This document shows positions 20,757 through 33,462 of a stretch of DNA of 64,000 bases, one piece after another. The notes beneath the pieces were generated by a model. It did no database searches. It saw nothing but the letters and a program-made list of their open reading frames with translations, and had not been told where the DNA came from. The number at the start of each line of letters is the position of its first letter. Positions within the stretch are counted from its first letter, which is position 1. The position numbers were made by a program, and so were the translations under genes. The stretch covers positions 305,013,950 through 305,077,949 of the forward strand of contig NC_081408.1 in NCBI RefSeq assembly GCF_030272615.1, given 5' to 3'. This DNA is from Cryptomeria japonica. Lineage: Eukaryota > Streptophyta > Pinopsida > Cupressales > Cupressaceae.

Positions 20757-23736
20757 ATGTTACCAAATTTTGCAAATGCAAAATTTAATGCCCTAATGAA
20801 GCCTTGCATTCATTCATTTTGAAAATGTCCAATCATGAACGAGAAATCAGAAATGCATTGTTTTTGTCTAACTTGTTTGCTTCATGTGTAGATATGGGAA
20901 AAGTAAATTATAGCATGTGGGTTAAAATGTGGCTCCCACGAGGGTTGAGCTCAGCATGCTGGTGGAAATGGGTGTTTCTTTGTAGTTTTTGAAATTGTAC
21001 CTTATCGACAAGACCTACCACAATCGGCAAGACCTACCCTGATAAGAAATGCAAAGTAGTGTGTGAAGTTATTGGGTATTCGTGTTATCTCATGAACTCA
21101 ATGACAAGGCACAAGCAAGGAGGTAGACATTGGTGACATCGGCCATCGAAAGGAACATTTCAATGCTATCCCAATGACCCAATGGAAAGGCCCAGGCATT
21201 GTCCATTTATCCCACATTGGTTGTGGGGAGGAGCATTTTTGTATTTAAAGGTAAAGCCCCACACATATTAAGTGTCAAAGCTTGCGAGCTTTCAACAAAG
21301 AGAAGTTCAGCATTGGTGGGCCCCCACGTGTGCACATCTCTCAAAGCGACCAAATTTTGTAGTAAAAGAGCAAATCAACGGGCGAGCAGATTACGAGAGA
21401 TCAGACGGCCATCACTATACCGCAAGATGAAGATGCTCGATGGATAAGCATCACAACTTGGCGACAAGGCACATGCTGAAAAGGGAAAGTTAAAGATCAC
21501 TGAGATCCAACAGCAGATCAAGGTAGATCAACAATAGGTCCAAGATGATCCAATGGTTGTCACTATGTCACGATGGTTAACTTCTTGCTAGATATCATCA
21601 CGACTTGGCAACTAGTGAGGTGGCATTGAGGTGGACTCTGAGGAAATAACAAGGTGCCACATGGTGACATGCAGTAGAAGAGGTGGAAGGTCTAGTGATG
21701 ATGATGCATGGCAGGCCCGATAGACAAGTGGCAAGACAAGAAGATCTCATGAGCTAACCAAGGGGTGACACATGGTGACACGCAGCAGAGGGGAGCAAAT
21801 CAGTCGGGGTTAAAGGTCGGGTAGATCAAGGAACATCGAAAGGTGATGTGAGATATCTAATGGCGGTTGCTATACTACAATAGAAAGAAGCTCGCTAGTT
21901 ATCCCCATGACTTGGCGACAAAGCATGTGCAAAAAAGGTGAGCGGCTAAAGATCGAGCAGTTTGAGGGTAGATCAACGGTCGTCGCTATACTGTAAGATG
22001 AAGATGCTTGCTAGTTATCTCTTGCAACATAGAGACTGGCAATGTGGCAGTTGAGGTGGACATCTAGGTAGGCTCAGAATGAATGAGGATGTGCCATGTG
22101 GTAGAGCATAGAAGAAGAACCAGGGTGGGAGTCCAAGAAGATCGAACGATGGTGCGAGAGATCTAATGGCCATCTCTAAACCGCTATGCAAAAGCGCTCG
22201 ACTGTTAATCTCTGCGACTTAGGGACTGATGAGATGGCATCCAGTGGCAAATCAAGTGGCTGACACATGGTGACACATAGTAGAAGGGAGCAGATCAGCC
22301 AAGGTAAAGGTCAAGCAGATCAAGGAAGATCGATCGGTGATGCAAATGATTGGACAGTGGTCACTATACCGTGAGATGAAGATGGTCGATAGTTATTCCC
22401 CATGACATAGCAATTGGTGAGGTGGCAGTGGATTTGGTCATCCAAGTGGGCTTAGAGTGAATCAGGATGTGCCATGTGACAGAGCATAGAAGAAGAACCA
22501 AGGTGGGCCCAGGTCCAGTGACTAGTTAAGCGGGGTAACGGATGTGATGTTACATCGAAAACCCAATAAAAAGTGCAATGAGTTGGAGGTTGTCATCAGA
22601 CATCGGTAGCCCCATTTTGATGTTACCTCGATGTTCCGATGGAACCTATCAAATAGGTGGATCCACGAACAAACTAGGAAATGACACGAGGTAGAAAAGA
22701 GCAGCTTAAGCAAGTTAAAGGTTGAGCAAGTCCGATGAGGATCGAGAAAGTCCAAGATGATCCGACGACTATCGCTAAGGCACAATGAGAAGCTGCTCGC
22801 TCAGTTATCATTGTGACTTGGTGACAAGGCGAGCCCAGGAAGAGGTGGGTCCAATCTTAAGTCTTGAGGCCTTTAAATGGATCCTAGGTGAATCCATGGA
22901 CAAATCAGGGGGTGCCACGTGACAAAGCACAAAAAGAGATTAAGGAAGATCGGACGATTAGGATATCTATTTGACTATCTTGTCGATGACCCGATGGAAT
23001 TGCCTTCGGTGGTCGGGGTATTATCAAAGATCGGGAGAACTGGTTGTTTGCAAATGAGGAGTTGTCTTTTGTGTGAAAGATTGATGGTTGATTTTTGCAT
23101 GAAAGATTAAGTGCTATATACCATTGAAATGCTCACAAAATAGGGAGATCATTTCCACAATCAGTTTCAACAGAAGTTTCAACACGAAAGGAGATTCCAG
23201 AGTTTCATGCAGATTTTTAGGTAGTGGGTTTTTCTTTTTCAGTAGAGCTATTTTGGGTGAGACTGGTAGTTCTATATTCAGCGGTGAGGGTTTCTTTTCA
23301 TACAACATCAGCTGGAGTCCTATTTTGGGGCATTAGATATCATTTTTTACAGTATTATGCATGAGTTTTATGCCATTTTTGGGTAGATTCTCCCAAGGCT
23401 TTTTCTCATGCAGATCTTTCTTTTTTTAGGGTTTTTGGAGGAGATATTCATCATGGTATCTATATATTTTCTCTCTCTCCTTCTTTTTCCCTATGGTTCT
23501 TTCTTTTTTGCATACACATTTTTGCAAAAAAAGCATTGTATCTCAACACTTTAGTATTTTAAGTTTTATAGCAGATTTCCTTTGATATTTCAGAGTTTCA
23601 TATATTTGCCTCGGTAATTGTGTATGTTCATTTGCAGATTTGATAGAAATTTACTGTGTTTTAATTTAAAACCTTTGAATTTCAGTCTCTTTTATGTGCA
23701 TGTATCTTCTTCTTTTCGTATAATCACAGGTTTTAG
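20757..23736 (+). repeat. Element A right LTR-like repeat (uninterrupted copy)
   Basis: From 21380 to 23736 this matches the left copy minus its copia insertion (2,357 versus 2,342 bp). The proposed start at 20757 (TGTTACCAAATTTTGC) is inferred from position and a TG start only, because the matching part of the left copy is missing. Array cores lie near 21414, 21559, 21868, 21983, 22173, 22355 and 22772, with the same spacing as on the left. A TATATA-like box lies at 23113. It shows the empty target site of the copia element at about 22500. Confidence 0.65.
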
Positions 23737-24164
23737 GTTGTCTAAAAGGGGTATTTTGTCAATTTGGTTGTGAATCCAATTTTTCCTTCCAAGTTTACAT
23801 TCTCCTTAGCCTTCCTAGAAAATATTTATGTGGTTGGAGAGTCAAAATTACTTTGTGTGGGTGAAGTTCTGTCATAATTTTTGTGAGTTTAAGGTTATTA
23901 CCATTATAATTTTGGTGTATCACCTCCTAATTTAATTGCAATTTTTCAGTATTTTCAAATTTTTCTCTCTTTTTTACATCAGTTTTTTAGTTTTAGGAGG
24001 GATTCAAGGGAATCCAACCCATAACCTGGAGATTCACCTTCAACTTGAGCAACCTACAAGCTTGAAGGTGTTTCCATGTTTCACAGGATTGCTTGGTTTC
24101 ACACTTAGCATCACGGGTGCAATCATTTGTGACAACAATTATCATTCCAAATGAAAGACCTTAA
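23737..24164. other. Junction region between element A and the LINE
   Basis: No intact gene. From 24164 back to about 23990, minus-strand words such as KHGNTFKLVGCSS are compatible with the post-RT part of an L1-like ORF2, so the LINE may extend into this block. 23740-23940 is T-rich and unassigned. No poly(A) tail is seen. Confidence 0.4.
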
Positions 24165-26665
24165 AGATGACTTAAGGTCATGAACAACCTTGTGGGGTGT
24201 TCAAAATAGACATCAAATAAATGGGAATAACATTAAGCATTGATTTGATCAGAAGAATCTTGCCAGCTAAAGTAAGCCAGTTATGGTTCCATGAAGAAAT
24301 TTTGGAAGATGGTGCGTGAGCCACTTTGTCCCGAAACATTGTCTTATCTTAACCAACCAAAAAGGGAATGCCTAGATACTTACAAGGAAAATATCCCACC
24401 ATAAAACCCCAAAATTGATTCAACCTATTATGAACTAAAGGGGAAACATTCAGAAAATAAATAAATAAAAATTGAAGCTAATAATTTTTTTACCAGAAAA
24501 GGCATAATAGTCTGCAATAATTTTCTTGATCACTTTAGCCTCTACCAATGAAGCAGAACCAAACAGGAGAGTATCATCTGCAAAAAGACAATGAGATTGA
24601 GAAATTGGATAACCATCAATCTTAATTCCCTTCCAAATACCCAATGATCTAGCAGTATGAATAGCCCTACTAAAAGCCTCAACTAAAAGAATAAACAGAA
24701 AAGGGGACAAAGTATCTCCTTACCTAACACCTCAAGAAGAAGTAAAAAAATGAGAAGGGGATCCATTTAGTAACACAAAAAATTGAGTAGAAGAGTTGCA
24801 AGAAAAAACCCATTTAATCCAACTATGAGCAAAACCAAATTGTCTCAGAACAAAGACTAATGAGTTCCAGTCCACCCAATCATAAGCTTTGAGCATATCA
24901 AGTTTAAGAATCATAGCGGGAGTCTTTTGTAAAGAGATGGAATGCAAGACCTCATGAGAAATAATGGCACATTTTGAAGTTTCTCTCCCAAGTACAAAAC
25001 CACCCTGCTCAACAGAAATAATCATAGGAATGAGTTTAGCCAGCCTAACTGAAATTACCTTAGTGATGATCTTGTACAAGGTGTTACATAGTGCAATTGG
25101 ACAGAAATCAAAAAAAGATTTAGGATTATCCACCTTAGGGATAATAGCAATAAGAGTTGATTAAGCTCTTTTTAAATGGTTCTATTATGCCTAGACTCCT
25201 CAACAGCTAGAAGGACATCATTCCCCACAAAATCCCAACATTTTTGAAAAAACAAAGCAATGAATCCATCAAGCCCTGGAGCCTTCTCTGAGGACATGGA
25301 AAAGACCACCTCTCTTAACTCAAGATTGGTAAAAGGAGTCATAAGAATCTTATTATCTTCTTCCTTAATGAGAGGAGGAATTGAATTAACAAAATTACTA
25401 TCCAAATCCACTGTGTCGGCAGTAAACAAAGACTTAAAAAATCTAATAGCCTCAGAGGCAATTTCACCCTCATCAAACAGACAATTCCCATTAGAATCAT
25501 GAATGCAAGATAACCTATTATGAAACCTCCTTAATTTGGTTGAGGAATGAAAAAACTTAGTATTCCTATCACCTTCTGACAACCACAAATCCCTAGACTT
25601 CTGTCTCCAATAAGATTCCTCACGAGCCAAAACATCCTCAAGTTGAGCTTTCAAATATTTAAGCCTATTAAAGGACAAAGAATCCATACCATCATTTAAG
25701 GTAAGCTCTTTCACCTTTTCAATTTTACCTTGTATCCTAGCCTTCTCTCCAAAAATAGTCTTGAAATGAAGAGAATTCCATTCTCTAATCCTTCCTTTAA
25801 GATAAACCATATTTTTAACAATCTGATACATCCTAGACCAGTTCACATGAGGAGCAGACATCCACCAAACTTTCAATAGGGGAAAAGAATATTGATCCCT
25901 AAGCTACATCAGCTCAAAATTAAAAGGAAGCTTCCGAGGAGACCTATCCTCAAGAATAGAGAATAGAATAGGAAAATGGTCCAACCCAGTATAAGGGAGA
26001 ACTTAAGAAAAGAATTCCCAATCCGAACCAAACCACTTTTCAAACACCAAAAAGTGATCTAATCTCTCTACAATCTGAAAGAAATCTTTTCTCATGTTTG
26101 TCTAAGTAAAAGGGCCATTCTGAGTTTTACAATCAACCAGATTCATGTCCTTAATAAAATGGAAAAAATCAACAGTAATGTGCCTTTTTGGAATAATAAC
26201 CCCCGATTTCTCTTCAATACTTTAAATAGCATTGAAGTCCCACCCCCCCACCCCAAATATCAAAAAGGTACCCTTTGGCGGAGATGCATTCACAACTAAT
26301 CTCTCCCAAAGTTTCCTCTTCTCATAAATACTAATGGATCCATAAATATTGAAAATCCAGAATTTAGCATTGGAAAATATACTTTTATCCAAACCTAGCA
26401 TCCAATTAGAAGAAGAAGCAACCAAAGAAAGGTTCACACTATAATCATTCCAAAGGAAAGCAAGCCCTCCCAAAGCCCCCTCAGAAGGAGAGAGACAAAT
26501 TTTTCAAAGCTTCCAGGAAGAAAACAAGGACTCATCAGAAGACAAAATTAATTTAGTTTCTTGCACCATCAAAATATCACACTTCATTAAATCCAACTAG
26601 GACTTAATCAAGTATCTTTTGTTAGGGGCATTTAAGCCCCTAACATTCTAGGAAATGATCCTCAT
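24165..26665 (-). pseudogene. LINE (L1-like) ORF2: endonuclease and reverse transcriptase
   Basis: ORF2 of plant L1-type LINEs nicks DNA and copies the element RNA at the nick. It begins at the ATG at 26665 (MRIIS, then a stop where the family has the Trp of SWNVRGLN, then NVRGLNAPNK). The APE-type endonuclease continues through a MVQETK-like segment (~26560), GGLAFLWND (26470) and WDFNAI (26225). RT parts follow: WLSEGDRNTKFFH, the KAPGLDGF motif (Pro to Leu), EQGGFVLGRE, KLDMLKAYDWVDW, SPFLFILLVEAFSR and the catalytic LFADDTLLFG (~24575). LAGKILLIKSMLN comes last, near 24240. It has many stops and frame changes. Confidence 0.9.
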
Positions 26666-27853
26666 TGGCCTCGAGGGGAGACTGAGGCTTCCCTCTTCAC
26701 ACAATCACTACCCTGAGAGATCTTTCCCTCAGTAAAGTCCTTCTAAAGACACCTCTTAGAAGCCAAAGACCTTGTAACAAGAAGACTAAATGGCTTCTTT
26801 TTTCTCTTCCCCTTACAAGAATCCATCAAAGAAAGAAGTGTTGATTGGATTCCAACATCAATTTCCTATTGGGTCTTGACATGCTTTGGTTTACGACCCC
26901 TCTTCAAAGGGGTGGTGAATGGAGATATTGGGGAGAGTGGAGACTTAATCAAAGGAAACCTACCTCCACTACCCAAAGGAATATCAGGCCACTAGGAAGC
27001 TTATTTTCCTTATCTGGATCAAGCACCTCAAAAGGCTTAGTTGTAGGAAATGCAGACAAATTTTTATTCAACTTAACCAAATAATTATCAATAGAAGTAA
27101 TCACTCTATTTGCTACATCAGAATCAAGGGCAATTTTATTTTTATTAACAATATTTTGAACCTAAGCAATGAGATGCTCATCCTAAGCAATAAAAGGACT
27201 ATCCAAAGACTTATGAAAAGTACAATTAGGAAGAGAACCAAATCTACCCATCTCATAATTAGGTTTACCTAAAACATCAATTTGTGAAGGAGGAACATTA
27301 ACATATTGAGCAGTCAAAGAATTTACTGGAACAAAAGAATTAACCTTATATGGAGCAAAACCATCCCCAGATGGGGCACTCACACATGAAGGATGCGGAG
27401 GAGGAACAAAAGAGGTAATATTAGATCCCTTTAAAATATTTTTCTTTTTAGCCCATGAGAATGATTCCAAGTTAGCGAAATCCTTCTCCGTGAAACCAGG
27501 AGAAGATTCCAAATCTTTAGAAGTGGACTTAGTCGACACCCTTTTCATATTAAAAAATAGTGCAGAATCCATACTAACAGAAGATCTATCAAACCAATCA
27601 GAATCCCTAACAATATTTTGATGCCAAATACCAGCAACGGATCTAATATTGTGATTCTGAGGAAGAGAAGTTCTTGAGTTAACTAAAAACACAAATTTTA
27701 ACAAGGAACATATCATCCTCAAACACTGAATAAGAATAAAAATTTACCAAAAGAACCCCATTTTTCTGTAAAATATCAGAATCAGCAAATTCAAAAGGTA
27801 ATTAACAAAGTTTAAACCAAATCGGAGTCTATTTTAGAAGAGACCCAAGAAGG
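26666..27853 (-). pseudogene. LINE ORF1, downstream part
   Basis: This is the C-terminal part of the RNA-binding ORF1 product, on the same strand and directly upstream of ORF2. At its 5' edge (27750-27850) are words of the plant LINE ORF1 DUF4283-type domain, TPIWFKL...LPFEFADSDILQKNGVLLV. A 179-codon open stretch at 27183-27722 is Ser/Pro/Lys-rich with no zinc knuckle I can see. A Lys/Arg-rich tail follows. It stops at 27853, where element B was inserted; the remainder lies at 51376-52075. Confidence 0.75.
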
Positions 27854-28345
27854 TGTTGGTGCCCAAAAATGGGTTTACATTGACTCAAAGGTAGAGACCA
27901 AGTTGTTTTCTATTGAAAATATCTATGGAGAGCCACTTTCAACTATTTAATATTCTTCAGACTTGGACCAACAATGACAAGGATGCAAGATCCTTCTTCA
28001 CTTTAGCCTATGCAGAACTAGGGAGGGTGATCTCCATGCTTATTTATGCTTTTACACCACACTCATAAATCATGTATGAAACAAAGTAGATAATCTCATA
28101 TAAAGACTTGAAACAATAAGGGAGAATGCTCAAGAATGGCAAATTCCTTAGTGATCCTCAACCAGCTTGGAGCATGAGATAATTAATACACATGACAACA
28201 TTCATATAAAATGAAAGTATTTTGATATTCAACAATTTATAGCAAATCAGTGGTGATTCCGAACAGTAAATAATGTCAAGGCATTCACTTAACTATGATC
28301 AGTGCCTTATTCCATTGGGTACATGAATTCATATTGCATTTAAAA

Positions 28346-29843
28346 TGATGCAGGGCCCTCCTTGTATCCTACCAAACACTCCAAGATGTATGACACTGGC
28401 CTCTCAAAATGAGAATAGGATCCTATCAAGGCAAGGCTCTACAACATGAGTTCAACATCTCACAATCTCCAAGACTCATACTTACTCAAATTGGGTAATA
28501 TGCTCCATCATGCACCATGAATCCTCCAAGGGTTCCTAACCATTACACATGTTTTGGGTCATACATGACTCACATGGACTAGATCAAACACTGGTTTTAA
28601 AACACCATGTCCTATAGCACCTTCACAATTAAGCCTATTTTCTAGTAGCCCTTTGAAACGGTTAAAGGGACCTTAAGTCAAAAATTTCCCAAACACCCTA
28701 GAAAAAAAATCATAGATTCAAATACCCTTTTAGGTCTTACATAATTACCCAAAAGGAAAGTTCAAGGTCTAACAAGAAAAGGTTTGAACCCAGTGAAGGT
28801 CAACTATCCCAAAGGGTTAATTAGGCCTCCATTTGTGAAGAAACTATATCCAAATGAACAAACTATACAAGAAAAACCCCATGAGAATGTGGGGGACCAT
28901 AAACCATCATGTATTCTAGGGTTACATTCCTGGAATCATCGCCATTTGCCTTCTAGGGTAGCTTTGTTATTTAAGGACTAGGTAGCCACATAGAGATGTC
29001 TACCTAAGGTCTGATCAAACACACACCTCCCTTGATCCTCCTACAAAATTATTTTGGAATATTAGAATAAATAAGCCATACTTTCATTTCACCCAATCCC
29101 ATGAGTTTCAGATAGATCAATTGCAAGTTATGGCCATGGAGAAGTAAAACCCTAGGTAAACCCTGGTTTTTCAAGTACCTAAAGCAAAATTGGAATAACA
29201 GGAGAAAAACACATAGTTTGAATGTCAAACCAAAGCCAAATAAAAGGTGATTCACTATTCTAACAAAATCACATCATTGGGGATTGATCCTAATCTGTAC
29301 AATGTCATACCCCGTGCCAAAACTCCAGAATTGTAGGAAAAACTCAAAATTTTATTAGTTTGTAGTCATCAAAACCTTCCTTCGGACACTCTAACCTTGG
29401 TAATTGGATCCTCAAGGTGTATATACCTCTCCAAAACTTCTCTCAACTGAAAACAAAAGGTTAGAGCCATTGGAGGAGTTAAAACAAACAAAAAATCAAA
29501 ATTTGCATAAAAGTTGTTTATGACAACTTTTGACAAAGTTGTCAAAATGTTATTCCTCGCCTCCTAATGCCTTGGGTTAATACTAACCCCTCCTAAAAAA
29601 CCCTAGAAGCACTAAAACCACTAGGATAACTATGTCCTACACACACTTGATCCCCTTTTTTTCCAATTCCTATTGGCTTATCAAGATGCCAAAATAGGAG
29701 TTTGGCTCACAAGATGGGGTCTTTTATTACAAACACACAATGCATGATTGAAACACATGTAAAACATCCTAAAGAAATTTTTGATACCTTATCCTTCCTC
29801 CTCTAAGCCAAATTGATCAACTTGAAGGGTTTCTCCTGCACCA
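28346..29843 (-). repeat. Element C 3' LTR
   Basis: On the minus strand it runs TGGTGCAGGAGAAACCC ... CTGCATCA. The sequence just before it on that strand, TTTTGGGGAGTA (29844-29855), is the polypurine tract. It pairs with 34537-36057. Confidence 0.9.
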
Positions 29844-29911
29844 TACTCCCCAAAAGAAGAAATCTCAAGTTGACTTGAGATGAGAGCCTGTAGGTCTACA
29901 CCATGGTCTTT

Positions 29912-31337
29912 GATCTGTCATTTTGTCATCCAGACTGCTTCAAAATCAAGTTGTCCCTCCCAAGCCACCAAATACTCCATATAAACTTTGTTCCTTATTC
30001 TCTTTGCAACCTTGGTGTCTAAAACCTCATACAACTTTGGTGGTTCATGTTTAGGAATGTCATCATCTGTCATAACCTGAGTTGTTTCTTCTCCTGCATC
30101 AATACTACATTTGTAAAGAGTTAAGTCGCATACATTAAAGATAGGTGAAAAACCAAGGTTAGGTGGGAGTTGAAGTTCATAAGCACTTTGACCATATTTT
30201 TCAAGATTTGGCAGGGTCGAATCTTTCTTTGCATAAGCTTTGTATATCTGCCTTTTGGAAGTCTTTCCTTCTTCAAGTGAACCCACACCAAGTCTCCCAC
30301 ATCAAACTGGACATCCCTCTTCTTCTTGTTAGCATGAGCTTTATATCTTTGTGTAGATTGTTGAAGGTGGATTTAACTTGGTCATGGATCTCCTTTATGG
30401 TGGTAGCAAAGGTTTCCCCATCAGCACTAATGACTTCTCCTTGAGGTAGTTCTCTTAACTCCAACACACCCCTTGGGTGGATGCCATATACAACCTAGAA
30501 GGGTGACTTACCAGTACTTCTATTCACTGTCTCATTATAGGAGAATTATGCTTGAGACAATATGCTATCCCATCTCTCTCCATGTTGTCTAGTCAAACAC
30601 CTTAGCAGATTTCCCAATGACCTGTTTACAACTTCAGTTTGGCCATTCGTTTGGGGACGGTAGGTTGAGGAGAAGGATAGATTTGTCCCAAGCGTCTTCT
30701 AAAGGGTCCTCCAGAAGTGTCCAATAAATTTCATATCCCTATTAGAGACTATGGTCAAAGGAAAATCATGTATCTGAACAATCTCCTTGAAGAACAAATC
30801 TGCAACTTAGGAAGTATCACAAGTGGTTTTACTTGGCAAGAAATGTGTCATTTTACTAAACCTATCCACCACTACAAAAACACTATCATATATTTTCCTT
30901 GTCCTAGGCAATCCTAAAACAAAATCCATACTTACTCTTTCCCATGGTCTTGAAGGGATGGGTAAAGGCTTGTATAGGCCTGCATTTGTGGACTTCCCCT
31001 TTGCCTTTTGGCATATCACATATGTCTCCACAAATCTCTTGACATCTATCTGTAGTTTGGGCCAAAACTAGTGCCTCTTCACCAAATCTAGTGTCTTGTC
31101 AAGGCTAAAGTGGCCTGCCATTGCTCCATAATGTTTCTCCTTGATTATATTTAGTCTCATATAGCATTTGGGTATGCATAACTTTGCACCCTTAAACAAT
31201 AATCCATCTTGTATAAGAAATTCGGAGAAATCAACATGAAACCGCTCATCAAAAGATTCACATACCTTGTAAATCTCTCCAAATTCTTCATCATCCTCAT
31301 ACATGGCCTTCAAGGAGTCTATTCCAACACTCTCCAA
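29912..31337 (-). pseudogene. pol: Element C integrase with C-terminal chromodomain
   Basis: The N-terminal zinc finger has both His (HYGAMAGHF) but its CxxC reads YVICQ, with the first Cys replaced by Tyr. Core: SMDFVLGLP has the first Asp. The second is Asn (IVSNRDMKF, complement of att at 30741). Glu is present in GQTEVVNRS (about 30620). The C-terminus at about 29918-30030 has chromodomain spacing: KLYEVLDTKVAKR, YMEYLVAWEG and EAVWM, where chromodomains have an aromatic cage and a YLVKWKG strand. Chromodomains steer chromovirus integrases to particular chromatin. The Lys of KWKG is Ala and the second is Glu. Stops break the frame at several points. Confidence 0.88.
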
Positions 31338-32468
31338 CTAGATCTAATTTTTGGTCAATACTCTTCTACTCAAAGCATCTGCCACCTTATTCTTGACCTG
31401 TTTCTTATGCTTAAGAGTGAAAGTGAAGGATTGTAGGGTCCCTACCCACTTCATATGTTTGTGATTCAACTTTTCTTGGCTATTTATAAAACTAAGGGCC
31501 TGATTATTTGTGAAGACTATGAACTCTTTTGGCGGCAAGTAGTGTCTCCACTTTTTCAAGGATTGTACTAAAGCATACATCTCTAGGTCATAGGATGAAT
31601 ACCTCCTCTTTTCCTCATTTAACTTATCACTGAAGAAGACAATAGGCCTTCCTTCCTAACTGAGAATTGCCCCAATAGTCATATGACTGACATCACACTC
31701 CACTTGGAAGATCTTGTTGAAATCGGGTAGGGCAAGGACCGGCTGCTCTGCAACTTTTCTCTTCAATGTTTCAAAGGAGTTATTTGCCTCTTCTATCCAA
31801 CTGAACTTGCACTTTTGTCCTCCCTTTATGGTGTCAAGCATAGGAGCACAAATATGGCTAAAACCTCTTATAAACTTCCTATAGAATGTGGCTAAGCCAT
31901 GAAATCTTCTAACATCATTCATTGTTCTAGGCGTAGGCCAAGACAATATGGCACTCATCTTTTCTTGATCCATTTTAAACTCACCATATGAGATTACAAA
32001 TCCTAAGTAGATGATCTCTTCCTCTATAAACAAACACTTTTCCAAATTGATCATTCATTTCTCTTTATGCAATCTCCTTAGGGCCAATTCTACATGTTTT
32101 AGGTGCTCTTCTTTGGTTTGACAGAAAAACAGAATGTCATCTAGGTAGACTATGACAAACTTTCCTATGAAATCCCTCAAAACTTCATTCATTAACCTCA
32201 TAAAGGTACTTGGTGCATTAGATAAGCCAAAGGGTGTGACTTTCCACTCATACAACCCCTCATTTTTTTTAAATGTAGTCTTCTACTCATCTCCCAGCCT
32301 AATCCTAATATGATGATAGCCACTTTTCAAGTCATTTTTTGTAAAATATCTAGCACCCCCCAAGAAATCTAACAAATCCTCAATCCTAGGCATTGGAAAT
32401 CTATACCTGATAGTAATTTTGTTGATAGCCCTTGATTTAGCTGGGTGCCAAGGCTGCAAGGACTGCAC
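31338..32468 (-). pseudogene. pol: Element C reverse transcriptase and RNase H
   Basis: RT landmarks: [31 protein letters not shown] with its Asp, [18 protein letters not shown] and VYLDDILFF (Asp-Asp complement at 32136-32141). Stops follow GDE (32283) and HKEK (32055). The RNase H has its first Asp (FQVECDVSHMTIGAILS), while TDNQAL reads TNNQAL, so one acid is Asn. VADALSRR at about 31350 keeps its Asp. RT through integrase stays in one frame apart from the stops. Confidence 0.9.
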
Positions 32469-33462
32469 ATGGGCTCAATCTTTTTCCAATCAATCTAGAC
32501 TCCAACAATTCTTCAATCTGTTTTTCCATCTCAACATTCTGATTAGGTGTGAGCTTGTATGTTGCTTTATTAGGAAAGGTGGATCCAGGTATAATATCTA
32601 TGTAATGGTTTATATCACTCATGGGAGGTAGTGACCTTGGCATGCCATTAGAGATGACACCCTTATATTTGTTTTTTAGTTGTTGCACTGTAGGGTCAAC
32701 CAACCTCAATTTGTCTTCTTTCTTGTCTTTAGACTTCTCCACCTTTGTCACTATTGGACTGGGAATGATGGCATAACAAACAATGCCCTCATCTTCTATG
32801 TCCTTCATGAATTGATTTCCTCCTAACACCAACACCTTCACCTCCTTTGGTTTGGTTTCCTCCTCACTCTCCATCAAAGCTAACAACTCAGTCACTTTAC
32901 CATCTTTGGTGATGGAATATGTGTTCCTAGCACCATCATGTTGTGCCTTCAAATCAAATTGCCATGGTCTCCCAAATAGGAGATGACAAGCATCCATCTT
33001 TTCAATGTCAAACAACAATCTATCCTTATAGGTTCCAATTTGGAATTCTACCCAAGCCTGCTCTTCCACAACAACTTTCTAGCCTTGGGTGAGCCATGAG
33101 ACTTTGTAGGGGCAAGGGTGAGGTAGTCTCCTCAACTTTAGCTCCTCCACCATTCCTAGAGACACAAAGTTTTTAGTTGAACTAGAATCTATTAGAACCT
33201 TGCAAACCTTTCTACCTGCTTTGCAAGTGGTCTTGAATAGAGACTTTCTCTGTGGGGGCTCTCTCTCAACCATCTTCATGGTATTTACTGCTCTTCTGAT
33301 CATCAAAGCTTCACCTCTTTCAGGGCAGCCATAACTATCAGGGGTATTGACACTTTGGTATGTATTTGCACTTGCCACACTTTGGCAATCAGCTTCTAGA
33401 ACCAAGTTACTTCTCCTTTCCCCCATGAAACTAGTAAGCTTGTCAGGACATTTGTTGGCCAT
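32437..33462 (-). pseudogene. pol: Element C protease region
   Basis: Retropepsin-like domain. The CKVLID segment continues SSSTKNFVSLGM, so the catalytic Asp-Ser-Gly is Asp-Ser-Ser (D at 33187-33189, changed residue at 33181-33183). WVEFQIGTYKDRLLFDIEKMDACHLLFGRPW and the MPRSLPPMSDINHYIDIIPG linker into RT follow. The latter is a standard gypsy phrase and confirms the reading. One stop lies near 33076 between the two open stretches. Confidence 0.87.

Larger units (their letters stand above)
383..23736 (+). mobile_element. Element A: degraded Ty3/gypsy element, Tat-like, with long LTRs (boundaries inferred)
   Basis: A plus-strand gag-pol (14574-20450) lies between two directly repeated ~2.35-kb blocks (383-1509 plus 9219-10433, and 21380-23736) in the right place and orientation to be LTRs. 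The domain order is gag, protease, archaeal-type RNase H, reverse transcriptase, decayed gypsy RNase H, integrase. An extra aRH plus an inactivated gypsy RNase H is the known hallmark of the plant Tat lineage. Stops and at least three frame changes make it inactive. I did not find a convincing primer-binding site or target duplication, and the left end is missing, so the LTR assignment is inference. The alternative is two independent repeat insertions flanking the gag-pol. Confidence 0.6.

Noticed and set aside
22522-23110. Short ORFs in the element A repeat (87 and 63 codons)
   Set aside because: They fall in the non-coding array, are not shared with the left copy in frame, and have no motif.
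23936-24154. 72-codon plus-strand ORF
   Set aside because: It lies opposite probable LINE ORF2 remnants and has no recognisable domain.
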